Assembly (NCBI GenBank): GCA_947451385.1 | Contig: CANFYZ010000009.1 | Coordinates: forward strand, 1-61,235 | DNA: 61,235 nucleotides | Source of the DNA: Comamonadaceae bacterium | GTDB taxonomy: Bacteria > Pseudomonadota > Gammaproteobacteria > Burkholderiales > Burkholderiaceae_C | Direction of reading: 5' to 3' | Part shown: in pieces, positions 49,206-58,941 of the stretch | Position numbering within the stretch: the stretch's first letter is position 1 | Layout: each line of letters begins with the position of its first letter | Position numbers and translations under genes: made by a program | The notes under the pieces: model-generated | Seen by the model: only the letters and a program-made list of their open reading frames with translations | What the model was told of the DNA's origin: nothing | Databases searched by the model: none

Positions 49206-49840
49206 AGTTGGCCAGCCCCTTGCCAATCCAAAGGGTGGGCGTGTACGGTGGGGCATTTGATCCACCGCACTCGGCACACACTGAATTGGCGCGGGCGGCC
49301 ATCCAACAGTTACAGCTGGATGCCTTGCACATCTTGCCCACAGGTCAGGCCTGGCACAAACAACGCAACCTGACCTCGGCCGAGCATCGCGTGGCCATGA
49401 CGCGGTTGGCCTTTGCCCCACTTGCGCGGGCCCAAGTGGACGAACGGGAAATACGTCGTTCCGGACCCACTTACACCGTGGATACGCTGCGTGAATTGGC
49501 CGCCGAATATCCCGCAGCGCAATTGTTTTTGCTGATGGGCCAAGACCAATCAGAATCCTTGTCTCAGTGGCACGAAATCGGCGAAATTAAGCGCTTGGCT
49601 ATAATTTGCGTCGCTGAGCGTGATGCTCCCGAGATTTCTAAGGCGCAAGGTCAAGTGCATTCACAGGATGTCGATCCTGTGGTTCCAGGGAACTTTCGAA
49701 AGATCGTGCTTCCCCTGATGCCGCACAGCGCCACCGACATACGCCTGCGCGTGGCGTCGTGCCACCCTCTGAATGCACTGGTCTGTGAGACTGTTGCAAG
49801 CTATATTCAAGACCACCACCTTTACTTGACTGCTCGATGA
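49202..49840 (+). CDS. nadD: Nicotinate-nucleotide adenylyltransferase
   Basis: The enzyme of 212 residues makes deamido-NAD. The nucleotidyl-transferase motif is [34 protein letters not shown] and [16 protein letters not shown] are typical of NadD. The ISSTxIR block appears as [13 protein letters not shown] take TTG 49202, which overlaps the hemF TGA and has AAGGA six bases before it; TTG 49196 sits directly on that site. The end overlaps rsfS by 4 bases (ATGA). Confidence 0.95.
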   Translation: MKLASPLPIQRVGVYGGAFDPPHSAHTELARAAIQQLQLDALHILPTGQAWHKQRNLTSAEHRVAMTRLAFAPLARAQVDEREIRRSGPTYTVDTLRELAAEYPAAQLFLLMGQDQSESLSQWHEIGEIKRLAIICVAERDAPEISKAQGQVHSQDVDPVVPGNFRKIVLPLMPHSATDIRLRVASCHPLNALVCETVASYIQDHHLYLTAR

Positions 49841-50580
49841 ACGATACCTCTGCCAAAAAAGACGTGACCAAACTTCAGCGTGCCATTGTGGACGCCTTGG
49901 AAGACGTGAAAGCCCAAGACATACAAGTCTTTGATACCGAGCATTTGTCAGCCCTGTTTGAGCGCGTGGTGGTGGCGTCGGGGACGTCAAACCGCCAAAC
50001 CAAGGCCCTGGCCGCCAGCGTGCGCGACAAGGTTCGTGAAGCGGGCTTTCCCAAGCCGCGGATTGAAGGCGAAGACAACGGCGAATGGATCATTGTGGAT
50101 TGCGGCAGTGCTGTGGTGCATGTGATGCAGCCCACCATTCGCGCCTACTACCACCTGGAAGAGCTGTGGGGCGATAAGCCCGTGCGCTTGAAGCTGGGCG
50201 CACCCAAGCCAAAAGATGCCGAGGGCAAACCCAGCGCCAAAAAAGAGGCCAAAGTGAACCATGCCGGTAAGGCGCCCCGGCGGGTTGAGCCAGAACCGGT
50301 GAAGGCGCAGATGCCCGGTCGCCCCAAGAAAGCGCCGGTTGCTGCAAAGAGTGGCTCTAAGCCCGCCTCAAAAACAGCCAAAGCCCCAGCCAAAACAGCG
50401 GGTAAAACACCAGCCAAAACAGCGGCCAAAACAGCCGCAAAATCCCTGACCCCCACCCCCATCAAATTGGTCAAGGTCAACGCGCCGGCCAAGGCCGCCA
50501 AGCGGACCCCGGCCAAATCGGCCGCCAAGCCAGCGCTGAAGCGCGTGCCGGCCAAGAAAGCGCCGTCCCGTCCCGCCTGA
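49837..50580 (+). CDS. rsfS: Ribosomal silencing factor RsfS with a basic tail
   Basis: RsfS binds ribosomal protein uL14 and blocks subunit joining when nutrients are scarce. The first 115 residues form the complete family domain ([50 protein letters not shown]). The remaining 130 residues are a Lys/Ala/Pro/Thr-rich tail with repeats such as [17 protein letters not shown], resembling histone-H1-like tails. The encoding DNA has near-tandem GCCAAAACAGC units at 50376-50438. Normal RsfS is about 105-140 residues. The tail may bind rRNA. It is coupled to nadD, and rlmH follows. Confidence 0.94.
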   Translation: MNDTSAKKDVTKLQRAIVDALEDVKAQDIQVFDTEHLSALFERVVVASGTSNRQTKALAASVRDKVREAGFPKPRIEGEDNGEWIIVDCGSAVVHVMQPTIRAYYHLEELWGDKPVRLKLGAPKPKDAEGKPSAKKEAKVNHAGKAPRRVEPEPVKAQMPGRPKKAPVAAKSGSKPASKTAKAPAKTAGKTPAKTAAKTAAKSLTPTPIKLVKVNAPAKAAKRTPAKSAAKPALKRVPAKKAPSRPA

Positions 50581-50588
50581 GTCTCGTT

Positions 50589-51056
50589 ATGAAGTTGCTG
50601 ATCGTGGCGGTCGGCCAGCGTGTACCCGATTGGGCTCAAACCGCTTGGGATGACTATGCCAAGCGGTTTCCTTTTGAGCTCAAGGTGGAGCTCAAAGCAG
50701 TGAAGACCGAACCACGCGGTTCCAAAAGTTTAGAAACTTTGTATGCCGCCGAACGGCAGCGCATAGAAGACGCCATTCCCAAAGGCTATCGCATCGTGGT
50801 GCTGGACGAGCGCGGCACCCCGCTGACCACCAAAGCCTTGGCGGGTCGCTTGCAAAACTGGCAACTTGAAAGTGACGATGTGGCCTTGGTGATTGGCGGA
50901 CCCGATGGCCTGGACTCCGAGTTTCGCCAATCAGCGCATGAGCGTATTCGTTTGTCGGACATGACGTTGCCACACGCCATGGCCCGTGTGCTGTTGATTG
51001 AACAGCTGTACCGGGCCTGGTCCATCAATGCCAACCACCCCTACCACCGGGAATAA
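50589..51056 (+). CDS. rlmH: 23S rRNA pseudouridine-1915 N3-methyltransferase
   Basis: This SPOUT methyltransferase of 155 residues methylates pseudouridine 1915 in helix 69 of 23S rRNA. It has [20 protein letters not shown], the SAM knot [19 protein letters not shown] and the C-terminal [20 protein letters not shown]. The end NHPYHRE carries the catalytic tail. Length is exactly that of the family. It follows rsfS by 8 bases; the pairing with rsfS is well known and fits late 50S maturation. Confidence 0.97.
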   Translation: MKLLIVAVGQRVPDWAQTAWDDYAKRFPFELKVELKAVKTEPRGSKSLETLYAAERQRIEDAIPKGYRIVVLDERGTPLTTKALAGRLQNWQLESDDVALVIGGPDGLDSEFRQSAHERIRLSDMTLPHAMARVLLIEQLYRAWSINANHPYHRE

Positions 51057-51060
51057 GGCC

Positions 51061-51663
51061 ATGACGTCCTTTATTTATTTGGCTTCTCAAAGCCCACGGC
51101 GCAGCCAGTTGTTAGACCAAATCGGCGTGGCGCACACCCTGCTGTTGCCCTCGCCAGAGGAAGATGCGGAGTCCTTAGAAATCATCCAGCGCGGCGAGAC
51201 CCCCTTGCATTACGTGCAGCGTGTGACCTCACTCAAACTCGATGCGGCGGTGGCACGCTTGAAATCCCGTGGCCTGCCCGCCGCGCCGGTGCTGTGTTCT
51301 GACACCACGGTGGCCCTGAATCGGCAAATTTTGGGCAAACCCGCCGATGCGTCTGATGCTCAGCGCATGCTCAATGCCTTGTCGGGCCAGACTCACCGTG
51401 TGCTGACGGCGGTGGCGGTGCAATCGGGGCGAAAAAGACGCTCTGCTGTTTCAATTTCTCGCGTCACCTTTGCCGAAATGACGCGCGCGCAAATCAATAT
51501 CTATGTTGACAGCGGTGAACCCATGGGCAAGGCCGGTGCTTACGGGGTGCAGGGCAGGGCGGCAGCGCACATCGCCCGGATTCAAGGCAGTTATTCAGGC
51601 ATCATGGGTTTGCCCTTACATGAAACCGCTACTTTGTTAAGACAATTGGGCATCTCCTGCTGA
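51061..51663 (+). CDS. maf: Maf family nucleotide pyrophosphatase
   Basis: The protein of 200 residues hydrolyses non-canonical nucleoside triphosphates. It begins with IYLASQSPRRSQLLDQIGV, followed by VLCSDTTVALNRQILGKPA and LSGQTHRVLTAVAV. The late block GKAGAYGVQGRAAAHIARIQGSYSGIMGLP is diagnostic. The pattern is closer to the YhdE (dTTP/UTP) branch than to YceF. ATG 51061 lies 4 bases after the rlmH stop. Confidence 0.94.
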   Translation: MTSFIYLASQSPRRSQLLDQIGVAHTLLLPSPEEDAESLEIIQRGETPLHYVQRVTSLKLDAAVARLKSRGLPAAPVLCSDTTVALNRQILGKPADASDAQRMLNALSGQTHRVLTAVAVQSGRKRRSAVSISRVTFAEMTRAQINIYVDSGEPMGKAGAYGVQGRAAAHIARIQGSYSGIMGLPLHETATLLRQLGISC

Positions 51664-51686
51664 CCAAAATCCCCCCCGAGAGTGCC

Positions 51687-53162
51687 ATGCAACAAGATAT
51701 TTTGATCAATTGGTCACCCCAAGAAACCCGTGTGGCCGTGGTGGAACATGGGGCTGTGCAAGAGTTACATGTGGAACGCCACCTCGAACGCGGCTTGGTT
51801 GGGAATGTGTATTTAGGCAAGGTGGCGCGGGTATTGCCGGGGATGCAATCGGCGTTCATTGAAATTGGCTTGGAACGGGCTGCTTTTTTGCACGTGGCTG
51901 ACTTGTGGCAACGCCACCCCGATGGCGAGCCGCCCCAAGCAGCGCGCAGCACGCAAGCCTTGGTGCCGATTGAACGCCAAGTCTTTGAGGGCCAGGCGCT
52001 GATGGTGCAGGTTATCAAAGACCCGATTGGCACCAAAGGCGCGAGGCTGTCGACCCAAATCAGCATCGCAGGTCGTCATTTGGTTTTTTTGCCACAAGAC
52101 GATCACATTGGCGTCTCGCAAAAAATCCCTTCTGAACAACGCGATCAATTGCGCGATCGCTTGAAAGCCTTGGTGGGTGATACGGGGGGCGGTTTTATCT
52201 TGCGCACCAATGCCGAAGACTCCAGCGATCAAGAACTGGCAGACGACATCGCGTATTTGCGTAAGACCTGGGCTCGCATCAAAGACGCGTCTTTGCGGCT
52301 CCCCCCCACATCGATGTTGCACCAAGACCTGACGCTGCTGCAAAGGGTTTTGCGTGATTTGGTGGGAGAAGCCACCCAATCGATTCGCATTGATTCGCGC
52401 GAGCAATTTCAAAAATTATTGGCTTTCAGCCAAGAATTTATGCCTGCGGCTTCTGAGCGGCTGCAGTTGTACAAGGGCGAACGACCGATTTTTGATTTGT
52501 ACGCCATCGACGAAGAGATCGCCAAAGCCTTAGGGCGTCGGGTCGAGCTGAAATCTGGGGGCTATTTGATCGTCGACCAAACCGAGGCGCTCACCACGGT
52601 GGACGTGAATACCGGGGGGTATGTGGGCGCGCGCAACTTTGACGACACAATTTTCAAAACCAATTTAGAGGCTGCGCAAGCCATCGCCAGGCAACTGCGC
52701 TTGCGCAATCTGGGCGGCATCGTGATTGTGGACTTCATCGACATGGCGCGTCCGGAGCACCAAGACGCGGTGTTATCGGAGTTCAAAAAGCAGTTGGCCC
52801 GGGACCGGGTCAAAACCATGGCCGGTGGTTTTTCGCAACTGGGCTTGTTGGAGATGACGCGCAAGCGCACCCGGGAGTCTTTGGCGCACATGTTGTGTGA
52901 GCCTTGTCCGTCGTGCAGTGGCAAAGGCATGGTCAAAACCACCCGGACGGTGGTCTATGACATCTTGCGAGAAATTTTGCGTGAAGCCAAACAGTTCAAT
53001 CCCCGCGAGTTTCGTGTGATTGCCCGCCCCGCGGTGATCGAACTCTTGCTGGACGAAGAAAGCACGCATTTGGCGGCGCTTTCCGACTTCATCTCCAAGC
53101 CGATCTCATTGCAAAGCGAGTCGGCCATGGGGCCCGAGGAATACGACGTCGTTTTGCTTTGA
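51687..53162 (+). CDS. rng: Ribonuclease G
   Basis: The endoribonuclease of 491 residues matures the 5' end of 16S rRNA. It starts ILINWSPQETRVAVVEHGAVQ, then carries an S1 domain (GNVYLGKVARVLPGMQSAF). The catalytic DNase-I-like region is TTVDVNTGGYVGARN and GGIVIVDFIDM. The zinc-link CEPCPSCSGKG follows the QLGLLEMTRKR segment. There is no RNase E-type C-terminal scaffold. It ends the plus-strand block that began with yebC. Confidence 0.97.
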   Translation: MQQDILINWSPQETRVAVVEHGAVQELHVERHLERGLVGNVYLGKVARVLPGMQSAFIEIGLERAAFLHVADLWQRHPDGEPPQAARSTQALVPIERQVFEGQALMVQVIKDPIGTKGARLSTQISIAGRHLVFLPQDDHIGVSQKIPSEQRDQLRDRLKALVGDTGGGFILRTNAEDSSDQELADDIAYLRKTWARIKDASLRLPPTSMLHQDLTLLQRVLRDLVGEATQSIRIDSREQFQKLLAFSQEFMPAASERLQLYKGERPIFDLYAIDEEIAKALGRRVELKSGGYLIVDQTEALTTVDVNTGGYVGARNFDDTIFKTNLEAAQAIARQLRLRNLGGIVIVDFIDMARPEHQDAVLSEFKKQLARDRVKTMAGGFSQLGLLEMTRKRTRESLAHMLCEPCPSCSGKGMVKTTRTVVYDILREILREAKQFNPREFRVIARPAVIELLLDEESTHLAALSDFISKPISLQSESAMGPEEYDVVLL

Positions 53163-53184
53163 GCCGCCTGTCGGCTGAAAGCGT

Positions 53185-54969
53185 TTAAACAACGGCCGCT
53201 TCACCTTTTTGATGCAGGCGGGCGTAGACCCCGCCTTGTGCCAGCAGCTCCTGGTGCCGACCTTGTTCCACGATGCGTCCCTGTGACATGACCACCACGC
53301 GGTCCGCGTGTTCGATGGTCGACAAGCGGTGGGCGATGATCAAGGTGGTGCGACCCTTCATCAAACGCTGAAGCGCCTCTTGCACCAAACGCTCGGATTC
53401 GTTGTCCAGCGCGGAAGTGGCCTCGTCCAAAATCAAAATGGGCGCATTTTTGTAGAGGGCCCGGGCAATGGCCAAACGCTGGCGTTGGCCGCCCGACAGT
53501 TGCGTGGCGTTGTGGCCGAGCAGGGTGTGCATGCCCTGGGGTAAGCGGGCAATGTGCTCAGACAAATTGGCGGCTTCCAGGCACGCATTCACTTGCGATT
53601 CGTTGACCGTTTGACCCAAAGCAACGTTCACGGCCACGGTGTCATTCAGCATCACGACATCTTGGCTGACCATGGCGATTTGATCGCGCAGCGCAGTCAG
53701 CTGCCATTCAGCCACATCATGTCCATCGATCAAAACGCGGCCTTGGCTGGGCAGGACAAAGCGCGGCAGCAGGTTGGCCAAGGTGGTTTTGCCCGACCCT
53801 GACGACCCCACAAAAGCCACGGATTCGCCGGGGTGGATGGTGAGGGAAAAATCGTTCACGGCCGGGGGGGCGTCCGGATGAAATTGCACGCTGGTGTTGA
53901 CCCACTGGATCAGACCCGCATCAGACCCTGGGTTGGCCGTGGGCGCGTAGTGGCCTTGGTTTTCGGAGGACACATCGTCCATCAGCTGTAAACCCCGCTC
54001 CAAAGCGGCCAGTCCTCGGGTGATCGGATTGGCCACGTCGGCCAGGCGTTTGATGGGCGCAATCAGCATCAACATGGCGGTAATGAAGGCTACAAAGCCG
54101 CCCACCGTGGCGCCCTGCGCGCCATTCTGGCTTTGCAACAAGGCAATCATCAACACCAAGGACAAGGCCAAAGCGGCCAGCAGTTGCGTCAAAGGCGACA
54201 TCGAGGCGGAAGCGATGGTCGATCGAATGGCCAAACCGCGCAGCCGCTGGCTGTGGTTCTCAAACCGGTCAATTTGATTTTGCTGAGCGCCGTGCAAACG
54301 CACCATTTTGTAGGCCAGCACGTTTTCTTCGACCACATAGGCCAAGTCGTCTGTGGCGTTTTGACCTTCGCGGGTCAGGCGATACAAGCGTTGGGACAAG
54401 ACTTTCATGATCCAGGCGACGCCAGGGGTCACCAAGAACACCACCAAGGTCAATTTCCAGTTCAGAAACAACAAATAGCCCACCAGCGCCAACAACGAAA
54501 ACCCGTCACGCGACAAACCGATCAGGGCCGAGACCAATTGACCTGCGCCGCTTTGCACTTCATAGACGATCGTATTGGACAAAGCACTGGCCGATTCTTT
54601 GGAAAAAATCGCCAGATCGGCCCGCATCAAACGATGAAACATGGCGCTGCGCAAACGCTGCATGCCGTCATTGGCAATGCGCGTCAAACTGTATTGCGAG
54701 ACAAAATGCGCCGCCCCTCGGATGGCAAAAATGCCCATCACCGCAACCGGTACCGACCACAAAGGCAAGGCGCCTTTGCTGAAGCCTTTGTCGAGCAAAG
54801 GCTGGAACAAAGCAGGTATCAAGGGTTCGGTGACAGCGGCCACGATGGTGGCCAAAATACCGGCTGTCCAGCTCCAGCGTTGCTGTCCAAAATAGGGCAG
54901 CAGGCGTTTCATGCGTTGAAACAGGCTCTGTTTGGGGCTGGCTTCTTCGCTGGCGTGGATATCGGTCAT
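53185..54969 (-). CDS. msbA: Lipid A export ATP-binding/permease MsbA
   Basis: This homodimeric ABC exporter of 594 residues flips lipid A-core across the inner membrane. It has six membrane helices in the first 310 residues. The nucleotide-binding domain has Walker A FVGSSGSGKTTLANL, signature LSGGQRQRLAIARALYKNAP and Walker B ILILDEATSALDNESERLVQ. The ATG at 54969 has AGGGG just upstream; an in-frame codon at 55041 would add a polar leader. It supports the same LPS pathway as waaA at 4940. It converges with rng and is divergent from tolB. Confidence 0.93.
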   Translation of the reverse strand: MTDIHASEEASPKQSLFQRMKRLLPYFGQQRWSWTAGILATIVAAVTEPLIPALFQPLLDKGFSKGALPLWSVPVAVMGIFAIRGAAHFVSQYSLTRIANDGMQRLRSAMFHRLMRADLAIFSKESASALSNTIVYEVQSGAGQLVSALIGLSRDGFSLLALVGYLLFLNWKLTLVVFLVTPGVAWIMKVLSQRLYRLTREGQNATDDLAYVVEENVLAYKMVRLHGAQQNQIDRFENHSQRLRGLAIRSTIASASMSPLTQLLAALALSLVLMIALLQSQNGAQGATVGGFVAFITAMLMLIAPIKRLADVANPITRGLAALERGLQLMDDVSSENQGHYAPTANPGSDAGLIQWVNTSVQFHPDAPPAVNDFSLTIHPGESVAFVGSSGSGKTTLANLLPRFVLPSQGRVLIDGHDVAEWQLTALRDQIAMVSQDVVMLNDTVAVNVALGQTVNESQVNACLEAANLSEHIARLPQGMHTLLGHNATQLSGGQRQRLAIARALYKNAPILILDEATSALDNESERLVQEALQRLMKGRTTLIIAHRLSTIEHADRVVVMSQGRIVEQGRHQELLAQGGVYARLHQKGEAAVV

Positions 54970-55135
54970 TGCCCCTGATTTTACGCAAGCGCCCTGTGGC
55001 TTTCCCGGTGGTCCGCCTGAGAGCGGCCGATTCTGATTCAACAGGCTTGTTTTGATGGGGCTTTTGGCCTGAAAAACAGGTTTCTAGCGTGTACGATCCA
55101 GGGTTGGTTAATTTACAAAATTTGAACTGGTTGGC

Positions 55136-56461
55136 ATGAACTCAGTTGTTCGAATCACTCCCTTTTTGCATGGGCCAGCATTCCGTGAGCAGATCAGACG
55201 CTTCGCTGCGGCAGTTTTGTTTCTTCTCCTGGGCTGGCATCTGCCCTTGCAAGCGCAATTCAGGGTCGAGGTCACAGGGGTCGGCCTGACACAAGTGCCT
55301 GTGGCGGTGGCGCCATTCAAAGGCGAAGAGGGTGCGCCCCAAAAAATTTCTGCCATCGTCATCGCTGATTTAGAACGCAGCGGCCAATTCCGATCCATAG
55401 ACGCCAAGGCTGAGGCACTGGACGAAACCTCACGGCCTGACATGACCCTGTGGCGTCAGCGCAGCGCCGATGCCTTGGTGGCTGGCAGCGTCACCCGTTT
55501 GGCCGATGGTCGCTACGATGTGCGTGCCCGTTTATGGGATGTGGTGGGCGGGCAACTGCGCGGAGAATTCAAAGAAGCCGTGGTGGCTGGCGATTTGCGC
55601 TTGGTGGCACACCGCTTGGCCGACCAGATCTACGAAAAATTGACCGGCGAAAAAGGCGTGTTCTCGACCCGCATTGCCTATGTGACCAAGGCGGCATCGC
55701 GTTCCACCTTGTGGGTGGCTGACTCCGATGGTGAAGGGGCTCAGGCCGCCTTGTCGAGTACAGAGCCCATCATCTCGCCCTCGTGGTCGCCCACAGGCAG
55801 TCACTTGGCCTATGTGTCGTTTGAGTCACGCAAGCCGGTCATTTATGTGCACGAACTGGTTTCTGGCAAACGCCAGGTGGTGGCCAATTTTCGGGGCTCC
55901 AACAGTGCACCGACCTGGTCCCCCGATGGCAAGAGCCTGGTCGCCACTTTGAGCCGCGACGGCGGCTCCCAGTTGTTTCAAATCGATCTGCAGGGCGGCC
56001 CACCTCGCCGCCTGACCCAGTCCACCGGCATCGATACCGAGCCGACCTTCTCTTCGGACGGCAGCAAACTTTATTTTGTCAGTGACCGGAGCGGTTCGCC
56101 GCAAATCTACCGCATGCCCGCTGTCGGCGGCGCTGTGGAGCGAGTCACCTTCAGTGGCGCTTACAACATTTCCCCCACTCTCAGTCCGGATGGGCGCTGG
56201 ATGGCTTATGTGAGCCGCATGGGCGGTCAGTTCAAGCTGCACGTGATGGATTTATCCACGCGTCAGTCCAATGCCATTACCGACACCAGCGCGGATGAAA
56301 AACCCAGTTTTGCGCCGAACAGCAAGTTGTTGGTCTATGCCACCCAAATTCAAGGGCGCGATGCTTTGATGACCACCACTTTGGATGGGAAAATCAAGGC
56401 ACGCTTGGCGGGGCAGGGTGGCGATCTGCGTGAACCCGATTGGGGCCCTTTCCGTCCTTGA
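55136..56461 (+). CDS. tolB: Tol-Pal system beta-propeller protein TolB
   Basis: The periplasmic protein of 441 residues links Pal to the TolQRA complex for outer-membrane invagination. A signal peptide ends near residue 41 (FLLLGWHLPLQAQ). The N-terminal domain (ISAIVIADLERSGQF) is followed by a six-bladed propeller with repeats of the type SWSPTGSHLAYVSFES, TWSPDGKSLVATLSRDG and TFSSDGSKLYFVSDRSG. tolQ, tolR and tolA are not upstream, because msbA occupies that side on the other strand. pal follows after 36 bases. Confidence 0.96.
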   Translation: MNSVVRITPFLHGPAFREQIRRFAAAVLFLLLGWHLPLQAQFRVEVTGVGLTQVPVAVAPFKGEEGAPQKISAIVIADLERSGQFRSIDAKAEALDETSRPDMTLWRQRSADALVAGSVTRLADGRYDVRARLWDVVGGQLRGEFKEAVVAGDLRLVAHRLADQIYEKLTGEKGVFSTRIAYVTKAASRSTLWVADSDGEGAQAALSSTEPIISPSWSPTGSHLAYVSFESRKPVIYVHELVSGKRQVVANFRGSNSAPTWSPDGKSLVATLSRDGGSQLFQIDLQGGPPRRLTQSTGIDTEPTFSSDGSKLYFVSDRSGSPQIYRMPAVGGAVERVTFSGAYNISPTLSPDGRWMAYVSRMGGQFKLHVMDLSTRQSNAITDTSADEKPSFAPNSKLLVYATQIQGRDALMTTTLDGKIKARLAGQGGDLREPDWGPFRP

Positions 56462-56497
56462 TTTTTCAGTATTTTTCTTTTGTTTCAGGAGTGAGTT

Positions 56498-57040
56498 ATG
56501 TTGATCCGTACTTTTTCGATTTTGGCTTTGACCGCCGCTTTGGCCGCTTGTTCTTCCGGTGTCAAGCTGAACGATGTCCCGGTGGAAGATAAATCGGCGA
56601 CCATGGTGAATGGCTCTGCCAATGCCAGCGGCATCGGTATGGGCAACAGCGCCGGTCAAAACAATGTGTCAGGCGTGTTGACCGACAAAGGTGCAGGCGC
56701 TGGCGTGGGCCCTGCAGGCGCCAACATCGTGTTTTTTGATTACGACAGTTTCACTCTGAAGCCTGAGGCACGCGCGGTCATTGAAAACAATGCCAAGTTC
56801 CTGCAAGCCAACAAGCAGCGTAAAGCCCAACTGGAAGGCCACACCGATGACCGTGGTGGCCGGGAATACAACTTGGCCTTGGGTCAAAAGCGTGCGGAAT
56901 CGGTGCGTCAAGCGCTCACCTTGTTGGGTGTGAGTGATGCGCAGATTGAAGCCGTCAGCTTTGGCAAAGAAAAACCCATGGATGCCGGCCAAGACGAAGC
57001 CGCTATGGCCAAAAACCGCCGCGTTGAAATCAAGTACTGA
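56498..57040 (+). CDS. pal: Peptidoglycan-associated lipoprotein Pal
   Basis: An outer-membrane lipoprotein of 180 residues. Lipobox LAAC places the lipidated cysteine at residue 18. A Gly/Asn/Ser-rich linker follows. The OmpA-like peptidoglycan-binding domain begins at FFDYDSFTLKPEARAVI and includes QLEGHTDDRGGREYNLALGQ and ends NRRVEIKY. The ATG has AGGAGT about 6 bases upstream, a strong site suiting an abundant protein. cpoB starts within 9 bases of the stop. Confidence 0.97.
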   Translation: MLIRTFSILALTAALAACSSGVKLNDVPVEDKSATMVNGSANASGIGMGNSAGQNNVSGVLTDKGAGAGVGPAGANIVFFDYDSFTLKPEARAVIENNAKFLQANKQRKAQLEGHTDDRGGREYNLALGQKRAESVRQALTLLGVSDAQIEAVSFGKEKPMDAGQDEAAMAKNRRVEIKY

Positions 57041-57048
57041 GCTTGCGT

Positions 57049-57819
57049 ATGAAAAAAGTTTGTTTGTGGCGTTGCGGTGCCGTAGCGGCACTCTGGCTGT
57101 CTCAATCGGTGTCTCATGCCGCTTTGTTTGAAGACGATGAGGCCCGCCGGGCCATCTTGGATTTGCGTCAAAAGATGGAGCAATTGAGCGGCACGGGCAA
57201 TGCGCAAAACAAATTGCAAACCGACGAAATTTTCAAGCTCAGAAGTGCGTTGCTCGACCTGCAAGCGCAGATCGACTTGCTCAAAGCCGATCAAGCTCGC
57301 TTGCGCGGAGCCAATGAGCAATTGCTACGCGATTTATCGGAGCAGCAGCAACGTCAAAAAGACGTTCAGATGGGCTTAGAGGACCGACTCCGAAAATTTG
57401 AGCCCTTGAAAGTCACTTTGGACGGCGTCGATATTTCGGTGGAGCCCGCTGAAAAGCGTGACTTTGACGCCGCCATGGCGGTTTTTCGCAAAGGTGATTT
57501 TGCTGCGGCTGAAACCTATTTGAGTGGTTTCACGCAGCGCTATCCCAACTCGGCTTATTTGCCTTCCGCTTTATTTTGGTTGGGTAATGCCGAATACGCG
57601 ATCAAAGATTACGCCGGGGCCGTGACGCATTTCAAGCGCATGTTGACCTTGGTGCCCAAGCACCTGCGTGCAGCGGAAGCCATGTTGGCGATTTCAAATT
57701 GTCAAATTGAACTCAAAGACACCAAGGTCGCTCGCAAGACCTTGGAAGACCTGGTGAAAACCTTCCCCGACTCGGAGGCCGCACAAACGGCCAAGGAGCG
57801 GTTAGCGCGTTTGAAGTAA
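57049..57819 (+). CDS. cpoB: Cell division coordinator CpoB (YbgF)
   Basis: The periplasmic protein of 256 residues has a signal peptide (CGAVAALWLSQSVSHA). An N-terminal coiled coil (ILDLRQKMEQLSGTGNAQNK to about residue 115) mediates trimerisation. Three TPR-like repeats follow (FDAAMAVFRKGDFAAAETYL, ALFWLGNAEYAIKDYAGAV, ELKDTKVARKTLEDLVKTFP). It coordinates septal peptidoglycan synthesis with Tol-driven constriction. ATG 57049 is chosen over an in-frame TTG at 57043. The sulfur-transport gene starts 6 bases after its stop. Confidence 0.95.
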   Translation: MKKVCLWRCGAVAALWLSQSVSHAALFEDDEARRAILDLRQKMEQLSGTGNAQNKLQTDEIFKLRSALLDLQAQIDLLKADQARLRGANEQLLRDLSEQQQRQKDVQMGLEDRLRKFEPLKVTLDGVDISVEPAEKRDFDAAMAVFRKGDFAAAETYLSGFTQRYPNSAYLPSALFWLGNAEYAIKDYAGAVTHFKRMLTLVPKHLRAAEAMLAISNCQIELKDTKVARKTLEDLVKTFPDSEAAQTAKERLARLK

Positions 57820-57825
57820 GCCCCG

Positions 57826-58941
57826 ATGGACGCTGCGCAATTGGCCAGCACCACTTGGGTGGTGCAGTTGTGCGCCTTTGCTTTGGCTGGGGTCTTGGGG
57901 GCGGTGCTCCAGGCGAGTCATTTTTGCACCATGGGTGCCATCAGTGATGTTGTTTTGATGCGCGATACCACGCGCCTCAAGCAATGGGCGTTGGCTGCCG
58001 CGCTCGCCATACTGGGTTTTGCGGCGATGCACTCATTGGGGTGGATCGATCCACAAAAAAGCATCTACGGCTCAGACAAGTTGCTCTGGTTGTCCTCCCT
58101 GACAGGCGGTGTCCTGTTTGGCGTGGGCATGGTGTTGGGCTCGGGCTGCACCAGCAAATCACTGGTGCGTTTGGGCGCCGGAAATCTGAAGTCCTTGGTG
58201 GTCTTGCTGGTGATGGGCGTGGTCGGCTTGGCCACCCTCAAAGGCCTGCTGGCCGTGGCACGTGTTAACACCCTGGAAACCATTTATCTGCATGCGCCAG
58301 CCCAAGCCTTTGTGGGGAGTTGGTTGGCCCTGCAAACCGGATGGACTGTGCCGCAGGCCAGTGGCGTGGCCGCTGCCTGTGTGGCCCTGACTTTAGGGGT
58401 GTGGTCTCTGCGGGGTACAGACGCGCATCAACGCCCCATGCTCTGGGGTGGCGCCGGCGTGGGTATGGCGGTGCTTGTTTTGTGGTGGCTCACAGGCGTT
58501 TGGGGCCATGGTTTAGAACACCCCGAAACACTGGAAGAATTTTTTGTCGCCACAGGCAGTGGTCGCATGGAGTCCTTCAGTTTCACCGCGCCTGTGGCCA
58601 TGTTGTTGGACGCATTGATGTACTTCAGTGATGGCAGCAAACGATGGACTGTCGGCATGCTCTCCGTGCTGGGGCTGTTGCTGGGCGCTCATTTGCACGC
58701 CCGATGGCGTGGCACCTTTCGATGGGAGGGTTTTGTCAACCGGTCCGATTTGGTGCGCCATTTGGTGGGCGGTGCCTTGATGGGCTTTGGCGGTGTCACC
58801 GCCATGGGATGCACGTTCGGTCAAGGCTTGAGCGGCTTGTCCACCCTCAGTTGGATGAGTCTGTTGACCCTTGTCTCGATTGGGCTGGGCGCTGGGTTGA
58901 CCTTGGTTTTGCAACTGCGTCAGTTGGATCGGCAAGACTGA
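57826..58941 (+). CDS. YeeE/YedE (TsuA-type) sulfur transporter
   Basis: The inner-membrane protein of 371 residues has about nine to ten hydrophobic helices. Conserved cysteines lie in ASHFCTMGAISDVVLMRD, GMVLGSGCTSKSLVRLG and AMGCTFGQGLSGLSTLS, which in TsuA carry thiosulfate across the membrane. The duplicated G-x-G-C pattern gives two pseudo-symmetric halves. Thiosulfate is the best-supported substrate for the family; no TusA-like partner gene lies beside it. Its stop overlaps the ATG of tcdA (TGATG), so the two are translated together. Confidence 0.9.
   Translation: MDAAQLASTTWVVQLCAFALAGVLGAVLQASHFCTMGAISDVVLMRDTTRLKQWALAAALAILGFAAMHSLGWIDPQKSIYGSDKLLWLSSLTGGVLFGVGMVLGSGCTSKSLVRLGAGNLKSLVVLLVMGVVGLATLKGLLAVARVNTLETIYLHAPAQAFVGSWLALQTGWTVPQASGVAAACVALTLGVWSLRGTDAHQRPMLWGGAGVGMAVLVLWWLTGVWGHGLEHPETLEEFFVATGSGRMESFSFTAPVAMLLDALMYFSDGSKRWTVGMLSVLGLLLGAHLHARWRGTFRWEGFVNRSDLVRHLVGGALMGFGGVTAMGCTFGQGLSGLSTLSWMSLLTLVSIGLGAGLTLVLQLRQLDRQD

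Noticed and set aside
49600-49605. TATAAT inside nadD as a promoter for rsfS
   Set aside because: No matching -35 is present, and rsfS is already coupled to nadD by a 4-base overlap.
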